From positions 1 through 6,496 of the forward strand of contig JAIRKW010000078.1 in NCBI GenBank assembly GCA_031259875.1: DNA of 6,496 nucleotides, written 5' to 3'. The stretch comes from Campylobacteraceae bacterium (GTDB lineage: Bacteria; Campylobacterota; Campylobacteria; Campylobacterales; Campylobacteraceae). Under the pieces are notes generated by a model. That model saw only the letters and a program-made list of their open reading frames with translations. It made no database searches and was not told where the DNA came from. Position numbers and translations under genes: made by a program. Shown in pieces: positions 1 through 6,229 of this stretch. Positions within the stretch are counted from its first letter, which is position 1; every line of letters starts with the position of its first letter.

Positions 1-1
1 T

Positions 2-757
2 TTTATCCGCAAAACGCTTATTATAATTTCTTTGGCGTTTATCTGGCAGGTGTACTCTTTATATTTAGACAACGAACTTATGTTCCCGACATTTATCTCT
101 ACCGTGAAAGCTTTTATAAGCGTTGTATTAAGCGGTGAACTTCCTGAAAAAATTATTACCTCTTTAAAAATTCTCTTCATGGCTTATATTCTTGGTATTT
201 TACTTGCCGCAACGCTGACTATTCTGGCGATAACAACACGTATTGGCACAGACCTTTTAGATGTGCTGACCTCTATGTTTAATCCGCTTCCGGCTATTGC
301 TCTTTTACCGCTGGCGCTTTTATGGTTTGGACTTGGATATCCGAGCATTATGTTTGTCATTGTGCACGCTGTTACTTGGCCTATAGCTCTTAATATTTAT
401 AACGGTTTTATGGGTGTTAGCAATACTTTGCGCATGGTTGGCAGAAGTTATGAGCTGACAGGTCTTAGATTTGTATTTAAGATATTAATTCCAGGAGCGT
501 TTGCAAGTATACTGACAGGACTTAAAGTCGGCTGGGCTTTTTCATGGAGAACGCTTATTGCCGCAGAGTTAGTTTTCGGCGTCAGTTCGAGCGGAGGCGG
601 CATTGGTTGGTTTATATACGAAAAGAAAAATCAACTTGATATTGATGTTGTGTTTGCTGGACTTTTAACGGTTATTATTGTGGGGATACTGGTAGAAAAC
701 GTTGTATTTAGAGTTATAGAAAGAAGAACGATAATTAAGTGGGGAATGAAATTTTAG
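2..757 (+). CDS. ABC transporter permease, NitT/TauT (SsuC/TauC-like) family, 5' end missing
   Basis: This is an inner-membrane permease subunit of an ABC importer. It is hydrophobic throughout, with about six predicted membrane segments. The cytoplasmic EAA-type loop is visible in the second half: a glycine after YELT, then F-KILIPGAF and a TGL-VGW-FSW-TLIAAEL stretch, typical of the binding-protein-dependent permease fold. The frame is open to the left edge. A TTG at 32 could be read as a start, but it has no Shine-Dalgarno and falls inside the first membrane segment, so the true start is probably a little upstream. About 252 codons are visible, against roughly 250-270 for the family. Substrates of this family include nitrate, sulfonates, taurine and thiamine precursors; the substrate here cannot be read from the permease. 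The ATPase and binding protein are presumably upstream, outside the window. The enzymes from 1014 to 3464 may be linked to the substrate. Confidence 0.88.
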   Translation, partial: FIRKTLIIISLAFIWQVYSLYLDNELMFPTFISTVKAFISVVLSGELPEKIITSLKILFMAYILGILLAATLTILAITTRIGTDLLDVLTSMFNPLPAIALLPLALLWFGLGYPSIMFVIVHAVTWPIALNIYNGFMGVSNTLRMVGRSYELTGLRFVFKILIPGAFASILTGLKVGWAFSWRTLIAAELVFGVSSSGGGIGWFIYEKKNQLDIDVVFAGLLTVIIVGILVENVVFRVIERRTIIKWGMKF

Positions 758-924
758 AGTTTTTTAAACGTTCAAGAGAGTGTCAAAATTTTTGCAGTGA
801 TAACAAACTGTCTTGCTTTGATAAAGTTAAAATAACGGCAAAACCGCAGTGCATTATTGTAAGCGGCAAAATATTCATAAGTTATTGCAAGAATACACAA
901 AAAAGTTTAGAGCTATTAACTTGA
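739..924 (+). CDS. doubtful small cysteine-rich protein (61 residues)
   Basis: I do not recognise this frame. It begins at a GTG overlapping the last 19 bases of the permease gene and has no good Shine-Dalgarno, so translation would need coupling to the permease. The predicted product is basic and soluble with five cysteines (residues 15, 19, 26, 38 and 50) and an ISYC near the end. Codon use resembles the neighbours, which argues mildly for a real gene or the remnant of one. A 15-bp imperfect inverted repeat lies at its two ends. It could be a small metal-binding protein, a decayed gene end, or chance. Its position just before a radical SAM gene allows the idea of a modified peptide precursor, but the enzyme shows no peptide-binding or SPASM domain to back this. 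Confidence 0.33.
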   Translation: MGNEILEFFKRSRECQNFCSDNKLSCFDKVKITAKPQCIIVSGKIFISYCKNTQKSLELLT

Positions 925-934
925 ACGCTTAAAA
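762..934. repeat. 15-bp imperfect inverted repeat pair enclosing a 143-bp segment
   Basis: The sequence TTTTAAACGTTCAAG at 762-776 is matched in inverted orientation by CTTGAACGCTTAAAA at 920-934, with 14 of 15 positions complementary. The two arms bracket almost the whole non-overlapping part of the small frame at 739-924. No flanking target duplication is evident and the inside shows no further complementarity. The pair could be the ends of a tiny transposable remnant, a long-range RNA stem between the permease and radical SAM genes, or chance. Confidence 0.5.
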
Positions 935-1000
935 CAATTGATAGTAGTCTTTACGAGCAAAAATTGAAGAGGAAAGTAAAAACAATTTATATTTTTTAGC

Positions 1001-1006
1001 AGGAGG
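1001..1006 (+). promoter_or_regulatory. ribosome binding site of the radical SAM gene
   Basis: A perfect AGGAGG lies 7 bases before the ATG at 1014 and only 4 before the TTG at 1011. The spacing favours ATG 1014 as the start, although TTG 1011 is in the same frame and would add one residue. Confidence 0.85.
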
Positions 1007-1013
1007 TTGTTTG

Positions 1014-2252
1014 ATGAATGCGCGAAGCACTTTAACATTTGAAGAAACGGCGGCGAAATATCCGAAATTTCCAAAGCTTATTATGCTAAAAGCAGATATT
1101 CACAGACGCGGCGTTTATTATACGCCAAACGCTCTTAGCACAGTGGATGAGACGCGCCATCAATTAGGCGGAACACATCTGTTCGGCACAAGAGACGGTA
1201 AATTGACAAGACGTCCAGAAGCTTTTATTCTGCGCGATGGCACCTCCGTTCTTAGTACACCGACTCCGCTTGAAAATAACCCGTATATAATTGATTTGAT
1301 AAATGACAAACTTATTTTGACGGATGAAAGCAAAGGACTTGAAGAGGTGTTTTATTGGGATAAGCCCAATTTTTACGATAAGAAAACGTCAAGTGGAACG
1401 CTTATGCAAAATGTTGTCGGTGCACGTCCGCAAAGACTGTATCTTATACCAAACAGATACTGTCACTTTTGGAATGAGGATATGGGTTGTAAATTTTGCG
1501 ATATAGTCAACAACCTCAAGCAGCAAAAAAATGAGATAGAGATGCAAACGAGGATAAAGCCAAAAGATGTGTCCGAAACGATAAAAGAGGCGCTGAAAGA
1601 GAAAGGCAGATTCAGCGCAATTTGTCTTACGTCAGGCTCTGATTTTCATGGTAAAATACCGTTTGATAAAGAGATAGATTACTACATAGAGATTTTAAGC
1701 GCCATAGGGGAGAATTTTACAGCTAAAAAGTTCCCTTCGCAGCTCATCTGTTCGGCAGTTACAAAAAAGCAGTTAAAGCGGCTTTATGATGAGACTGGCA
1801 TATCAAGCCTTACTATGGATATAGAGGTTTTAAATGAGAATATTTTTAATATTGTTTGTCCCGGAAAAGCAAAATGGGTCGGTTATAAAGAGTGGAAAAA
1901 GCGGCTTATTGATGCTGTGGAAATCTTTGGAGAAAACAGAGTAAATACCGGCATAGTTTCAGGTGTGGAACTTGCCCAACCGTTTGGCTTTAGGAGTGAA
2001 GACGAAGCTTTGGAGGCGGTTTTAAAAGAAGCGGATGAATTGGCTTCATATGGTGTAAGTACTGTCAATATGGTTTGGGTGCCGCGTCCAAATACTTATC
2101 TGGCAGGGCAAAAAAATGCTTCATTAGAGTATTATGTCAGACTCTCGTCTTCTCTTCAAGAGATACGCAAAAAATACTCTCTTACGATAGATTTTGATGA
2201 TTACAGACGCTGCGGCAATCATCCAGACTCCGATTTAGCTCGGGCATTTTAA
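1014..2252 (+). CDS. radical SAM family protein with a CX8CX2C cluster motif
   Basis: This is a 412-residue soluble protein, probably a 4Fe-4S radical S-adenosylmethionine enzyme. The likely cluster cysteines are C150, C159 and C162 in RYCHFWNEDMGCKFCD, an 8-residue first gap where canonical enzymes have three. After it come LTSGSD (205-210), in the place of the usual SAM-binding GGE-type strand, then alternating strands and helices of a TIM-barrel kind, including SLTMDIEVLNE (265-275), NTGIVSGVEL (311-320) and VNMVWVPRPN (351-360). The roughly 145 residues before the cysteines are unusual for a simple radical SAM protein. The C-terminus carries YRRCGNH with C400, a possible extra metal or cluster ligand. 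ATG 1014 was chosen on ribosome-site spacing. The gene lies 9 bases before the PLP enzyme at 2262. I do not know the substrate. The superfamily call is inferred from the motif and fold pattern; the specific function is open. Confidence 0.82.
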   Translation: MNARSTLTFEETAAKYPKFPKLIMLKADIHRRGVYYTPNALSTVDETRHQLGGTHLFGTRDGKLTRRPEAFILRDGTSVLSTPTPLENNPYIIDLINDKLILTDESKGLEEVFYWDKPNFYDKKTSSGTLMQNVVGARPQRLYLIPNRYCHFWNEDMGCKFCDIVNNLKQQKNEIEMQTRIKPKDVSETIKEALKEKGRFSAICLTSGSDFHGKIPFDKEIDYYIEILSAIGENFTAKKFPSQLICSAVTKKQLKRLYDETGISSLTMDIEVLNENIFNIVCPGKAKWVGYKEWKKRLIDAVEIFGENRVNTGIVSGVELAQPFGFRSEDEALEAVLKEADELASYGVSTVNMVWVPRPNTYLAGQKNASLEYYVRLSSSLQEIRKKYSLTIDFDDYRRCGNHPDSDLARAF

Positions 2253-2261
2253 GGAGTATAT

Positions 2262-3464
2262 ATGTATGTGACGCATTTAGAGTGTCCGAAATGCAAAAGC
2301 ATTTTTAATCACCGCAAAGTTGTACAGCTTTGTCAAAATTGCGCCGCGCCACTGTTGGTGCGGTATGATTTGAAAAAAATAAAAAATAAATTTTGCAAAA
2401 AGAAACTAAAATACAGAAGTTACAATCTTTGGAGATACAAAGAGTTTTTGCCCATAGAAGATGAAAAAAATATCGTCTCGTTGGGAGAGGTAATAACACC
2501 GCTTTTGAAACTTAAAAATTTTGGCAGCATGCTTGGCTTTGAGCAATTATATTTAAAAGATGAGGGGCTAAATCCGGGTGGCAGTTTCAAATCGCGCGGC
2601 GCGGCTGTAGGCATTTCAAAAGCAAAAGAGCTTGGCGTTAAAAGTTTTGCTATGCCAACAAACGGAAATGCAGGCGCGGCATGGGCGATTTATGGTGCAA
2701 AGGCCGGAATTGAAGCGCATATTGTTATGCCAAAAAACGCGCCGTTAATTACGCAAAACGAATGCGCTGTTGTCGGAGCTAAACTCTATCTTGTTGACGG
2801 ACTTATCAATGATGCAGGCAAAATAGTTGCCAAAGCCATACATCAATACGGCATAATGGATGCTTCAACGCTTAAAGAACCTTATAGGATAGAGGGCAAA
2901 AAGACAATGGGGCTTGAGATAGTAGAGCAGTTTGGCTGGAAGGTACCAGATGTGATTTTATATCCGACAGGCGGAGGCGTTGGGCTTATTGGTATATATA
3001 AAGCTTTGCTTGAACTGCGCAAGATAGGTATCATAGATACTCTCCCGCGTCTTGTGGCAGTGCAGGCACAAAATTGTGCGCCGATAGTAGAGGCTTGCAA
3101 AAATAAACAAAAAGAGTCTGTTTTTTGGGAAAACGCCAAAACTGTGGCGTTTGGTATTACGGTTCCAAAAGCGTTAGGCGATTTTTTGGTTTTAGAAGCT
3201 ATTTATAAAACAGAAGGCACGGCTGTTGATGTCAGTGATGAAGAGATACTGAAATATCAATTCCTTTTAGCTAAAAATGAAGGACTTTTTATCTGTCCGG
3301 AAGGTGCGGCAACAGTTGCGGCGGCATATAAACTTTTAAAAAATGGTTGGATAAAGCCAAAAGAGAGGGTTGTTTTGTTGAATACAGGAAGCGGATTAAA
3401 ATATCCTGACACTATACGGGCGGACTTTTTGCTTTTAAAATCTGATAATAGTATAAAAATATAA
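2262..3464 (+). CDS. threonine synthase-like PLP-dependent enzyme with N-terminal zinc ribbon
   Basis: This 400-residue protein is of fold-type II PLP enzyme type. It starts with a small zinc ribbon (C8, C11, C24, C27), followed by the catalytic domain. Key motifs are NPGGSFKSRG with the PLP-binding lysine K110, PTNGNAGAA (132-140) for cofactor and substrate carboxylate contact, the phosphate-binding loop PTGGGVGLIG (235-244), PEGAAT (346-351) and LNTGSGLKY (373-381) near the end. These place it in the threonine synthase/threonine dehydratase group. Classical threonine synthase converts O-phosphohomoserine to threonine, but here the SFKDRG aspartate is serine and the loop is dehydratase-like, so a beta- or gamma-replacement or elimination on another amino acid is possible, cysteate synthase-type chemistry included. 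Its AAGGAG ribosome site (2251-2256) overlaps the radical SAM stop codon, so the two are co-translated and probably share a pathway. I would not assign thrC on this evidence. Confidence 0.85.
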   Translation: MYVTHLECPKCKSIFNHRKVVQLCQNCAAPLLVRYDLKKIKNKFCKKKLKYRSYNLWRYKEFLPIEDEKNIVSLGEVITPLLKLKNFGSMLGFEQLYLKDEGLNPGGSFKSRGAAVGISKAKELGVKSFAMPTNGNAGAAWAIYGAKAGIEAHIVMPKNAPLITQNECAVVGAKLYLVDGLINDAGKIVAKAIHQYGIMDASTLKEPYRIEGKKTMGLEIVEQFGWKVPDVILYPTGGGVGLIGIYKALLELRKIGIIDTLPRLVAVQAQNCAPIVEACKNKQKESVFWENAKTVAFGITVPKALGDFLVLEAIYKTEGTAVDVSDEEILKYQFLLAKNEGLFICPEGAATVAAAYKLLKNGWIKPKERVVLLNTGSGLKYPDTIRADFLLLKSDNSIKI

Positions 3465-3490
3465 ATTTTAAGTCTAAATTTTTTCCTTTA

Positions 3491-3499
3491 TGGTAAAAT
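3491..3499 (+). promoter_or_regulatory. extended -10 promoter candidate for the 93-residue gene
   Basis: TGGTAAAAT contains a TG dinucleotide one base ahead of a TAAAAT box, within a very AT-rich 61-base gap. The start codon at 3526 lies about 27 bases downstream. No -35 element is recognisable, which is normal for Campylobacterota sigma-70 promoters. It suggests the next gene is transcribed separately from the radical SAM/PLP pair. Confidence 0.45.
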
Positions 3500-3525
3500 T
3501 TCACTCTTTTGCATAAAGGAGATCT

Positions 3526-3807
3526 ATGAAAGAGATAGAACTTAAAAATATTATTTTTGTCAACGGCAAATCTTACTTAGTGTCTACTATAAGCATGAAA
3601 ATCAGACACAAATTTTTTGAAAAAGATGATAATCTTTTAGTATATGAAACGATGGTATTTGAAATCAAAAATGATAGCGAAATATTATATTCTAAACCGC
3701 TTTATAATGAACGATATGTAACTGCGGATGAAGCTATAGCCGAGCACGGCGCTATTGTGCAAGATTCTGCAAGACTCTTTTTAAACCAAAAATGCAAAGT
3801 TAATTAA
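3526..3807 (+). CDS. uncharacterised 93-residue protein
   Basis: I do not recognise a named family. The protein is small, soluble and probably strand-rich, without signal peptide or membrane segment. Its centre reads YETMVFEI, followed by a tyrosine-rich NERYVTADEAIAEHGAIV segment that looks like a strand and then a helix. I have a vague memory of small bacterial proteins sharing a YETMVF...RY.T..EA...H pattern, but cannot name the family. The start is well supported: AAAGGAG at 3515-3521 lies 4 bases before the ATG, and a candidate -10 sits upstream. It has its own promoter-like sequence and is followed by a 124-base gap, so it seems monocistronic. Nothing in the sequence links it to either neighbouring operon. 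Confidence 0.8.
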   Translation: MKEIELKNIIFVNGKSYLVSTISMKIRHKFFEKDDNLLVYETMVFEIKNDSEILYSKPLYNERYVTADEAIAEHGAIVQDSARLFLNQKCKVN

Positions 3808-3864
3808 GATGTTAATTTTAGTAACCAAAATAGTGATTTTTCACATTAAAACAAAATTCAACCG

Positions 3865-3902
3865 ATAAACAAAGCGAACTATCAAAAGCTTTGCTTTATA
3901 AT
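3865..3902 (+). promoter_or_regulatory. promoter with overlapping palindrome ahead of the oadG-oadA operon
   Basis: A perfect TATAAT lies at 3897-3902, about 29 bases before the TTG start at 3932, giving a predicted leader of roughly 20-25 bases. No TTGACA-like -35 is seen. An imperfect inverted repeat, ATAAACAAAGC (3865-3875) against GCTTTGCTTTAT (3888-3899) with one unpaired base, covers the spacer region and enters the -10. That position suits a repressor operator. Alternatively the hairpin could end transcription of the 93-residue gene, although no clear T-run follows it. Confidence 0.5.
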
Positions 3903-3931
3903 TACTAAATCGATTATTTTAGGAGAGTAAT

Positions 3932-4138
3932 TTGAGCGTCATTTCAACTGTGTTAATGTTCCTATTTGTCGCACTTTTGAGTGCAATTTTGTATTACCAA
4001 ATGAGGCTTGTCAAACGACTTTCACTGCTTGAACAATCTCAAAACAACCAAAATGAGAATAGTTCAAAATCCCCTAATCCAGCCGTTGCTGCCGCTATTA
4101 TCGCGGCTGTCAATCTGCATAAATCAAAACAAAGGTAA
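3932..4138 (+). CDS. oadG: OadG-like gamma subunit of a sodium-pumping decarboxylase (small membrane protein)
   Basis: This 68-residue protein has one N-terminal membrane helix (about residues 3-22, STVLMFLFVALLSAILYY), a basic and then glutamine/asparagine-rich polar linker, and an alanine-rich C-terminal helix PAVAAAIIAAVNLHK. That layout matches the gamma subunits of oxaloacetate and methylmalonyl-CoA decarboxylases, which anchor and assemble the alpha subunit on the membrane. Those are usually about 80-90 residues, so this one is short. The start is TTG; AGGAG at 3921-3925 with a 6-base gap decides it. It ends 5 bases before the alpha-type gene, which is the strongest support for the call. 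Sequence identity in this family is always low, so the name rests on architecture and position. Confidence 0.72.
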   Translation: MSVISTVLMFLFVALLSAILYYQMRLVKRLSLLEQSQNNQNENSSKSPNPAVAAAIIAAVNLHKSKQR

Positions 4139-4143
4139 CCAAA

Positions 4144-6006
4144 GTGGCAAAAAAATTTATTGATATCATGGATACGACTTTTAGAGACGGTTTCCAATCG
4201 GTATTTGGGGCAAGAGTATTGATGGATGATTTTTTGCCTGCTGTGAGTGCGGCGAGAATGGCGGGCATAAATCACTTCGAATTCGGTGGCGGCGCTAGAT
4301 TTCAAAGCCTCTACTTTTATCTGAATGAAGATGCTTTTACTATGATGGACAAATTCAGGGAAGCCGCGGGTCCGGGCGCAAATCTTCAGACTTTGGCGCG
4401 CGGGATAAACACTGTTACATTGGATACCGGAAGCAGAGAGATTATAGATTTGCACGCCAAAATGTTTAAAAAACACTCTACGACAACCATAAGAAATTTT
4501 GACGCTTTAAATGACGTAAACAATCTTCGCTACAGCGCGAAGCGTATTAAAAAGCATGATTTAAAACACGAAGTTGTTGTAACTATGATGGACCTGCCGC
4601 CAGGATGTACAGGTGCTCATGATGTGGCGTTTTATGAGAAAACTTTGAGAGATATATTGGATACGGGTATTCCGTATGATAGTGTCTGTTTTAAAGATGC
4701 GAGCGGTACGTCAAGTCCTCAAAAAGTGTATGAAGCTATCAAAATGGCAAAGAGACTGCTTTCAGAAGGTACACATGTAAGACTTCATACGCACGAGACG
4801 GCGGGAGTTAGCGTAGCTTGTTATTTAGCTGCATTGGAAGCAGGAGTTGATGGTATAGATTTGGCTGCCGCACCTGTCAGCGGAGGAACAAGTCAGCCTG
4901 ATATTTTGACTCTGCTTCATGCTGTGAAAGGTAAAGATTATGATTTGGGCGGGCTTGAGATAGATAAAATATTGCAGTATGAGGAAGTGTTGAGAGATTG
5001 TTTGAAAGACTATTTCTTCCCGCCTGAAGCTACGCAGGTTTTACCGCTTATACCATTTTCTCCGATGCCAGGAGGTGCACTCACTGCCAATACTCAAATG
5101 ATGAGAGATAATAATATTTTAAATAAATTCCCTGAAGTCATAAAGGCTATGAGAGAAGTTGTGGAGCTTGGCGGATACGGAACAAGCGTAACTCCTGTTT
5201 CGCAGTTTTATTTCCAGCAGGCCTTCAATAATGTAATGTTCGGCAAATGGAAAAAGATAGCCGACGGTTACGGCAGAATGGTTTTGGGATATTTTGGCAA
5301 AACTCCAGTAAAACCAAACGAAGAGATTATCAAAATAGCCTCAGAGCAGTTGAATTTGCCTGTAACTACTGAAGATCCTGTTGATATAGCCGACAAAGAT
5401 ATTACAAAAACGGTTCTTTATGTAAGACATCAGCTTGAAGAAGCAGGTATTGAAGATACAGATGAGAATATTTTTATCGTTGCCGCATGCAAAGAGAAAG
5501 GTTTGGCATTTTTAAAAGGCGAAGCAAAAGTAAATGTCCGCAAAAACAGCAATGCAAGCACGCTTTCGGAGACGAAAAAAACTCCAGTTCCTCAAGCTGT
5601 AAAAAGTTCCGTCGGTTCGTATACGGTTGTTGTTAACGGCGAAAAATATGATGTGCAGGTTATCGAAGGAGAAGGATCGGCAATTGATGTGAGTAAAATC
5701 ACAAAAGTTGTCAGTGCAGGAGAATCTTCCGACCTTGCCAAAGAAGAACCAAAAGAAGAGGCAAAAAACAGCGGTGATGAGGTTGATGCGAATGCTTTTA
5801 AAGTAAAAGCTGAACTGCCGGGTTCTGTTTCAAAAGTTTTTGTCCAAGAGGGGGAGAGTGTAAAAGAAGGACAGATACTCTTTTTGCTTGAAGCGATGAA
5901 AATGGAGACAGAGATAAGCGCGCCAAAAGGCGGCGTGATAGTAAAAGTCTTTGTATCGCAGGGGCAAGCAGTTGAAGGCGGCGGAGTTTTGTGCGCCATC
6001 GGATAG
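4144..6006 (+). CDS. oadA: biotin-dependent carboxyltransferase/decarboxylase alpha subunit (OadA/PycB)
   Basis: This 620-residue cytoplasmic enzyme moves a carboxyl group between a keto acid (pyruvate/oxaloacetate) and biotin. The N-terminal carboxyltransferase TIM barrel begins DTTFRDGFQS; likely metal ligands are D10 and H215/H217 in HTHETAG, and K184 in CFKDASG is the expected carbamylated lysine. A conserved carboxylase domain runs to about residue 465. A small SYTVVVNGEKYDV segment (492-504) and a charged Lys/Glu/Ser linker precede the biotin carrier domain at about 550-620, with the biotinyl lysine K586 in EAMKMET. The GTG start, with AAAGG 8 bases upstream, fits the family N-terminus MAKKFIDIMD. 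From memory it closely resembles Campylobacter PycB, the B subunit of two-part pyruvate carboxylase, which works with a separate biotin carboxylase (PycA). The adjacent OadG-like gene instead points to a decarboxylase, but no oadB follows. The family is certain; the direction of the reaction is not. Confidence 0.95.
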   Translation: MAKKFIDIMDTTFRDGFQSVFGARVLMDDFLPAVSAARMAGINHFEFGGGARFQSLYFYLNEDAFTMMDKFREAAGPGANLQTLARGINTVTLDTGSREIIDLHAKMFKKHSTTTIRNFDALNDVNNLRYSAKRIKKHDLKHEVVVTMMDLPPGCTGAHDVAFYEKTLRDILDTGIPYDSVCFKDASGTSSPQKVYEAIKMAKRLLSEGTHVRLHTHETAGVSVACYLAALEAGVDGIDLAAAPVSGGTSQPDILTLLHAVKGKDYDLGGLEIDKILQYEEVLRDCLKDYFFPPEATQVLPLIPFSPMPGGALTANTQMMRDNNILNKFPEVIKAMREVVELGGYGTSVTPVSQFYFQQAFNNVMFGKWKKIADGYGRMVLGYFGKTPVKPNEEIIKIASEQLNLPVTTEDPVDIADKDITKTVLYVRHQLEEAGIEDTDENIFIVAACKEKGLAFLKGEAKVNVRKNSNASTLSETKKTPVPQAVKSSVGSYTVVVNGEKYDVQVIEGEGSAIDVSKITKVVSAGESSDLAKEEPKEEAKNSGDEVDANAFKVKAELPGSVSKVFVQEGESVKEGQILFLLEAMKMETEISAPKGGVIVKVFVSQGQAVEGGGVLCAIG

Positions 6007-6046
6007 CTTTTTATCCGAATGTTCAATAAATGTTCGGATAAAGGCT
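6005..6046 (+). terminator. stem-loop after oadA, probable terminator
   Basis: TTTATCCGAA (6010-6019) pairs perfectly with TTCGGATAAA (6033-6042). Four further pairs, including G-T pairs, close a CAATA loop, and AGC/GCT adds three outer pairs. It begins at the oadA stop codon. The following T-run is poor (GGCTTTC), so efficiency is uncertain. It could also stabilise the mRNA 3' end. Confidence 0.6.
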
Positions 6047-6156
6047 TTCAAATGCGCAAAAGAGGGATGTTTTCAGATTTTTTGAATTACCTCATAATGG
6101 CGCAAAGAGAAAAATTGAAAATGAAATTAGCCCCTTTTTTATTTTCTTGACAGTAT

Positions 6157-6183
6157 ATGGTTTTGGGAAAATTCCAAAACCAT
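6157..6183. repeat. perfect 10-bp hairpin, terminator-like
   Basis: ATGGTTTTGG (6157-6166) is exactly complementary to CCAAAACCAT (6174-6183) across a 7-base loop, GAAAATT. On the + strand it runs into TTTT then CC, a short T-run, so it could be a second terminator behind oadA or the end of a small transcript. On the - strand no T-run follows. Confidence 0.55.
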
Positions 6184-6195
6184 TTTCCGCTCCCA

Positions 6196-6229
6196 TCATT
6201 GCAAGGAGCTTGCGACGCAGCAATTTGAC
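6196..6229. repeat. CATTGC-type short palindromic repeat unit
   Basis: The unit starts TCATTGCAAGGAGCTTGCG and ends GACGCAGCAATTTGAC. It resembles the widespread 'TCATTGCGAGGAGC...GCGAC..GCAAT' class of dispersed bacterial repeats. Outer arms ATTGC/GCAAT (6198-6202 and 6220-6224) enclose an inner hairpin GCAAG/CTTGC (6201-6205 and 6209-6213). The family resemblance is from memory. Confidence 0.6.

Noticed and set aside
32..34. TTG at 32 as the permease start
   Set aside because: It lacks a ribosome site, would truncate the first membrane segment, and the frame is open to the window edge.
964..993. TTGAAG and TATATT boxes 18 bases apart as a promoter for the radical SAM gene
   Set aside because: Transcription would begin at about 1000, right at the AGGAGG, leaving almost no leader; AT-rich chance is as likely.
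3463..3484. AAATTT/AAATTT stem followed by a run of T as a terminator of the PLP enzyme gene
   Set aside because: The stem is only six A-T pairs and the arms are self-complementary, so it is too weak to support.
4039..4476. Minus-strand frame opposite the oadG end and oadA start
   Set aside because: It lies fully opposite two well-supported genes and has no features of its own.
5592..6051. Minus-strand frames opposite the biotin carrier domain
   Set aside because: They are antisense shadows of the Lys/Glu/Ala-rich coding sequence of oadA.
6068..6151. A short plus-strand frame (MFSDFLNYLIMAQREK...) after oadA
   Set aside because: It is only 27 codons, with a poor ribosome site and no promoter seen; it looks like chance in AT-rich DNA.
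6147..6170. TTGACA at 6147-6152 as a promoter -35
   Set aside because: No -10 like sequence occurs at the right distance; the region there is the 6157-6183 hairpin.
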